Positions 11,943 through 14,780 of a stretch of DNA of 14,780 nt are shown here, piece by piece. The notes beneath the pieces are model-generated. The model saw only the letters and a list, made by a program, of their open reading frames with translations. It made no database searches and had not been told where the DNA came from. How positions within the stretch are numbered: the first letter of the stretch is position 1; every line of letters starts with the position of its first letter. This DNA comes from Candidatus Bathyarchaeota archaeon (GTDB lineage: Archaea > Thermoproteota > Bathyarchaeia > 40CM-2-53-6 > RBG-13-38-9). The stretch lies in the NCBI GenBank assembly GCA_026015225.1, contig JAOZGV010000073.1, positions 1 to 14,780 on the forward strand, given 5' to 3'. The position numbers were made by a program, and so were the translations under genes.

Positions 11943-13005
11943 ATGAAAAAATTTTTCAGTCTTAGAACCATAGAATGGAAAAATAGGAAAGTGCGTTTAA
12001 TTGACCAGACTAAATTACCGGATAAGCTCATCTATGTAACTTTCTCCAAGACTACTCAAGTTGCAAATGCAATAAAAAATATGGTAGTAAGAGGTGCTCC
12101 AGCTATAGGTGTTGCAGCAGCTATGGGCCTAGCTTTGACCGCTTGCAATAGCAAGTCTAAAAGTAAATCAGAATTAATTAAAGAATTAGAGAATGCTGCT
12201 AAAACTTTAGAGAATACAAGACCCACTGCAGTCAATTTATTCTGGGCAACTTCAAGAATACTTGACGTTGTTAGATTATCAGAAGATGAAGTTAACTCTG
12301 CAATAAATAGAGTTATCGAGGAAGCAAAAAAAATGGCGAATGAAGATATTGAAAGCAATATGAAAATCGGAGAAAATGGAGCAAAACTATTAAATGATGG
12401 TGATGTCGTGCTCACGCACTGTAAATGACCTAAAAGGTCAGCAGAATGCTGGAGCATTGGCTACTGTAGGTTATGGAACGGCATTAGCGCCTATTAGAAA
12501 CGCAATAGAAAAGGGTAAACGAATCAGTGTTATCTCATCAGAAACAAGGCCGAGATTGCAAGGAGCAAAGTTAACAACTTTTGAGCTCATGAATGATGCG
12601 ATTCCTGTGACTCTGGTGACCGATAATATGATAGCTTATGCTATGAGTGAGGGTTTGATTGATAAGATAATAGTTGGAGCAGATAGGATAGTTAAAGACG
12701 CTGTTGTAAATAAAATCGGGACATATGCTGCAGCAATAATCGCAAAAGAATTTGAGATCCCTTTTTATGTTGCAGCTCCCGTTTCAACTTTCGATATTTC
12801 TTCATCATCTAAAGCAGTAAAAATAGAGGAGAGAGATCCAAAAGAAGTAACCCATATAATGGGAAAAAGAATAACCCCTAAAGGGATTAAGGTGATGAAT
12901 CCGGCTTTTGATATTACTCCACTTCAGCTCGTAAATGCTATTATAACTGAAAAAGGTGTCATACAAAATCCTACAAGGGAAAATCTAGAGAATGCTCTAA
13001 ATTAA
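11943..13005 (+). CDS. mtnA: S-methyl-5-thioribose-1-phosphate isomerase, interrupted by a predicted BHB intron
   Basis: Two frames, 11943-12424 and 12447-13005, join into one protein of 346 residues. It isomerises methylthioribose-1-phosphate to methylthioribulose-1-phosphate in methionine salvage and belongs to the eIF2B-alpha-like family. Landmarks: RGAPAIG (substrate binding), TRPTAVNLFWA, the catalytic HCNAGALATVG with Cys160, SSETRPRLQGAKLT, and VGADRI with catalytic Asp240. These two residue numbers are the same as in Bacillus subtilis MtnA. Between the Cys160 codon and the rest lie 22 extra nucleotides that bring an in-frame TGA at 12426. Removing 12425-12446 restores frame, spacing and motif exactly. 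The alternative is a pseudogene or sequencing artefact, but the BHB fold and exact repair argue against this. R15P isomerase and aIF2B-alpha are less likely given RGAPAIG and TRPTAVN. Confidence 0.85.
12425..12446 (+). other. Predicted 22-nt BHB intron in the mtnA mRNA
   Basis: Central helix CTGT (12419-12422) with GCAG (12441-12444), four pairs including one G-U. 5' bulge AAA (12423-12425); 3' bulge AAT (12445-12447). Inner hairpin TGACC (12426-12430) with GGTCA (12436-12440) and loop TAAAA. An outer helix TGCTC (12409-12413) with GAGCA (12452-12456) closes the structure after an irregular internal loop. Cutting after the second base of each bulge joins CTGTAA to TGCTGG and yields codons for Cys-Asn-Ala-Gly. 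Confidence 0.78.
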
Positions 13006-13064
13006 ATTATCGATTAAAAAAATGATTTCTAGGTCAGTTCCTGTCAAATACTGTTAATATGCCA

Positions 13065-13259
13065 TTAAATCCTTCGAGCCACGGTAATTTCTACTACCTT
13101 CTTAAGCTCCTCTTTCCCACTCTTATAAGCCTCTATGGACTCTTTTCGACATTCTGGACAAATGAGGAGGTGGTAATTATTTGATAACGATTTTCCACAC
13201 CATTTACAAAGACCAATCTTGGTCTTTAATTCCCGCCTTTCCATCTTGGCTTTCAACAT
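13065..13259 (-). CDS. Small zinc-ribbon protein, function unknown
   Basis: The protein is 64 residues. Two CxxC knuckles, CKWC (18-21) and CPEC (34-37), lie 12 residues apart and would bind one zinc. Basic residues precede them (KAKMERRELKTK) and a lysine-rich helix follows, which suggests nucleic acid or ribosome binding, though this is inference. The frame starts at ATG 13259; an ATG at codon 6 is also possible. It converges with mtnA and is divergent from the gene at 13397, with a 137-bp gap. No named family is recognised. Confidence 0.7.
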   Translation of the reverse strand: MLKAKMERRELKTKIGLCKWCGKSLSNNYHLLICPECRKESIEAYKSGKEELKKVVEITVARRI

Positions 13260-13345
13260 ACTATTGCCACCACATTAACGGTATATACAAACCGACTAAA
13301 TACAACTAGATTAAAGATATTTCATGCTTAAAAAGTTTAGCAAGA

Positions 13346-13353
13346 TTTATAAG
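13346..13353 (+). promoter_or_regulatory. TATA box for the RHH-type gene
   Basis: TTTATAAG at 13346-13353. A start point about 26 nt downstream falls near 13375, between the two palindromes, leaving a leader of about 22 nt with no ribosome binding site. Confidence 0.55.
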
Positions 13354-13360
13354 TAAATAA

Positions 13361-13398
13361 GGTATACTGTATACCTAGTATAGCATGCTATACTAGGT
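13361..13398. promoter_or_regulatory. Double palindromic operator over the promoter of the RHH-type gene
   Basis: First palindrome: GGTATAC-T-GTATACC, 13361-13375. Second: a perfect 26-bp palindrome at 13373-13398, half-site ACCTAGTATAGCA, running into the GTG start codon. The TATAC/GTATA motif recurs in all four half-sites. The arrangement just after a TATA box, at the expected transcription start, fits repression by a dimeric protein, most simply the RHH-like product of the next gene. Confidence 0.65.
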
Positions 13399-13813
13399 GT
13401 CCAATTTGTCAAGCAAATCCGTTCTCATACGTGGATTGAATAGGGATGTATACAATCAATTAATTGGTAAGGCTAAAGAACAAGGAAAGAATGTAGGGGA
13501 GCTCGCAAACGAAGCTATGAGAGTATTTCTTCAAAATGGTATAGATAAGGAAGAGATCGTAGATCCCAGGAAATTGGTTGTTTCAGGGTCAGTGACTCTC
13601 TCAAAAGATGATATAGAGGGCATATTTGATGAAGTGGGAAAATTCAAAGTAGAGAACAATGGGGAGTTATTCTTTGATGAGGATGTAGATCGTGAAACTC
13701 TCCAACTCGTAGAAAAAATATATAATAAGGGCAAATTACATGTTCCCAGAAAGATTCATCCCTTTACACTAATAAAAATTGGGCACGTTAAAGGCCAGGT
13801 AAAGAAATATTAG
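13397..13813 (+). CDS. Ribbon-helix-helix-type DNA-binding protein, probable autoregulator
   Basis: The protein is 138 residues. The N-terminal part (about 7-47) has the RHH pattern: a short strand KSVLIRGL, helix RDVYNQLIGKAKEQG, turn NVGE, and helix LANEAMRVFLQNG, as in antitoxin or FitA-type regulators. The remaining 90 residues are acidic then basic (VTLSKDDIEGIFDEVGKF, later KGKLHVPRKIHPFTLIKIG) and not recognised; they could sense a ligand or bind a partner. No toxin-like gene follows, so a simple regulator is more likely than an antitoxin. The GTG start is the last base pairs of the 26-bp palindrome; TTG at 13406 is an alternative. No ribosome binding site is visible. Confidence 0.72.
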   Translation: MSNLSSKSVLIRGLNRDVYNQLIGKAKEQGKNVGELANEAMRVFLQNGIDKEEIVDPRKLVVSGSVTLSKDDIEGIFDEVGKFKVENNGELFFDEDVDRETLQLVEKIYNKGKLHVPRKIHPFTLIKIGHVKGQVKKY

Positions 13814-13822
13814 AATTTTCCT

Positions 13823-13849
13823 ATAATTTTTTTAAAAAATAAGTTTTTT
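13823..13849. terminator. Bidirectional T/A-tract terminator between convergent genes
   Basis: Seven T (13827-13833), six A (13834-13839) and six T (13844-13849) lie between the ends of the RHH-type gene and the phosphoribosyltransferase gene. The T and A runs provide T tracts on each strand. Confidence 0.45.
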
Positions 13850-14591
13850 ACCTCTCGATTTTTAGCGTGACAGGAAGAATCACTTCAACTGGACAATTGT
13901 ATGCTTCCTCAATCTTTGACTTCCACTCATCACCTATAGAAACTAGAGCAAATACCCCAACGACTTCGGCCCTGGCTTTTTTTATAACTCTAATAAGCGC
14001 TCTCTGTGCTTCTCCACTATCGATAATATCATCAATTATCAATACATGATCTCCTTTTTTGATCGCGCCTCTTGGAACATATAAACTTAGGATTAAAGCT
14101 GATTTGGATGGTATGTATAATTCCTCAATGAAATCTCTAACTCCTACTTCTCTGTTTTTTTTTGCTACGATCAAATTAATTCCTAACCTATGAGCCACGA
14201 GGGTTGCCAGCGGAATACCGTCAATAGCAGGAGTTAAAATCTTAGTTACTAATTTTCCTGCAAATGCATTGATTCCGTATTGAACCGCTCTCTCCATTAA
14301 CATCATATCGGAAATTATTCCAGTATTATCAAAGTATCCAAATTCATCAAATTTTATTCTTTTATGAAGTTCGATTTCAAGCTTCATGAGCTTTTGTAAT
14401 ATTTTACTGATCTCTTTTGCTCTTTGGATCGAAGGAAGCACATGTCCCTTTACGTATCTGCTTAGAACAGTTTCGGGCAGTCCAATTATTTGAGCCAGCT
14501 CACGATAAGTGTAATAATTCTTTGCAAGGTTAAGCAATTCTATCGTCATAAGCTTATATTTCAAATCAAGAATCCGTGAGGTGGCTTTCAA
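13848..14591 (-). CDS. HTH-phosphoribosyltransferase protein, probable regulator (GfcR/PurR-like)
   Basis: The protein is 247 residues. The N-terminal helix-turn-helix is at about 27-62: YTYRELAQIIGLPETVLSRY followed by VKGHVLPSIQRAKEI. The phosphoribosyltransferase domain follows from about 90, with LTPAIDGIPLATLVAHRLG (119-137) and the PRPP loop VLIIDDIIDSGEA (183-195), where both Asp residues and the SGE turn are kept. Archaeal proteins of this architecture include the sugar-metabolism regulator GfcR and are often annotated as adenine or orotate phosphoribosyltransferase. Regulation of sugar or purine metabolism in response to PRPP or a nucleotide is plausible; a true enzyme is not excluded. 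The frame opens with TTG at 14591, with an ATG at codon 15 as alternative. It converges with the gene at 13397. Confidence 0.85.
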   Translation of the reverse strand: MKATSRILDLKYKLMTIELLNLAKNYYTYRELAQIIGLPETVLSRYVKGHVLPSIQRAKEISKILQKLMKLEIELHKRIKFDEFGYFDNTGIISDMMLMERAVQYGINAFAGKLVTKILTPAIDGIPLATLVAHRLGINLIVAKKNREVGVRDFIEELYIPSKSALILSLYVPRGAIKKGDHVLIIDDIIDSGEAQRALIRVIKKARAEVVGVFALVSIGDEWKSKIEEAYNCPVEVILPVTLKIER

Positions 14592-14763
14592 TGAATTTTC
14601 CTACCATTTTTAATTAAGTTCTTTTTTTAGAATCCAAAAATTTTTTTTAAAGATTTCGTAGAATGCTATATAATCTTTATTATATTTTGGAACTTCAATC
14701 ATAATTATTTAGAGATTTAAATACTTAAAGGAACCCCCTTTGTAAGGTTTTAATTTCTTTACA

Positions 14764-14776
14764 GTGCACGCGCTAA
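14764..14776. repeat. CG element-like sequence at the right edge
   Basis: GTGCACGCGCTAA resembles element 1 (GCGCGCACGCTAA at 4301-4313). On the minus strand it follows AT-rich sequence, as the others do, and lies upstream of the phosphoribosyltransferase gene. The window ends four bases later. Confidence 0.3.
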
Positions 14777-14780
14777 TTTT

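Noticed and set aside
12394..12446. mtnA as a simple pseudogene with two separate frames, the second opening at the ATG at 12394
   Set aside because: The 12394 frame begins with about 17 residues unrelated to the family. Exact removal of 22 nt at BHB cut sites restores the full conserved protein, so an intron explains more with less.
12056..12457. A 133-residue antisense frame over the first mtnA exon
   Set aside because: The protein is low complexity (Ser, Phe, Ala runs), typical of an antisense shadow, and has no promoter or family match.
1..14780. CRISPR arrays, insertion sequences or integrase genes
   Set aside because: No regularly spaced direct repeats, no transposase or integrase motif, and no terminal inverted repeats were seen on either strand.

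Overview
The window is AT-rich archaeal DNA. Evidence: archaeal-type ribosomal proteins uL4, uL23 and uL2, an archaeal SPOUT methyltransferase, deoxyhypusine synthase, a tRNA intron endonuclease, TATA-type promoters with short or absent leaders, and a tRNA that only folds if bulge-helix-bulge (BHB) introns are removed. The split tRNA and the endonuclease type suggest the TACK side of the archaea, perhaps a Bathyarchaeia-like lineage; this placement is inference.

Layout. 1-323 (minus): start of a bifunctional phosphoglucose/phosphomannose isomerase. 401-3120 (plus): SPOUT RNA methyltransferase, L4, L23 and L2, with L3 missing from its usual place and S19 and later genes absent. 3152-4216 (minus): deoxyhypusine synthase. 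4217-9832: accessory region with a three-helix membrane protein, a zinc alcohol dehydrogenase, two tiny genes, two radical SAM enzymes and a family 2 glycosyltransferase. Its intergenic gaps carry short alternating CG tracts. It ends at the 3' end of tRNA-Arg(CCU), a common setting for acquired DNA. 9833-11853 (minus): endA-like splicing endonuclease subunit, hisS and tRNA-Arg, apparently one transcription unit. 11943-13005 (plus): mtnA, divergent from endA. 13065-14591: small zinc protein, a ribbon-helix-helix-type protein behind a double palindrome, and an HTH-phosphoribosyltransferase regulator.

Main discovery candidate: mtnA is interrupted by 22 nt just after the codon for catalytic Cys160. 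The insert and its flanks form a BHB-like structure: a 4-bp central helix, 3-nt bulges and a 5-bp inner hairpin. Cutting each bulge after its second base restores His-Cys-Asn-Ala-Gly and a 346-residue protein with Asp240 in place. This looks like a spliced intron in a protein-coding gene. It lies 89 bp from a divergent gene for a splicing endonuclease subunit, whose own unit ends in a tRNA that appears to carry two introns. The three together form a small splicing neighbourhood.
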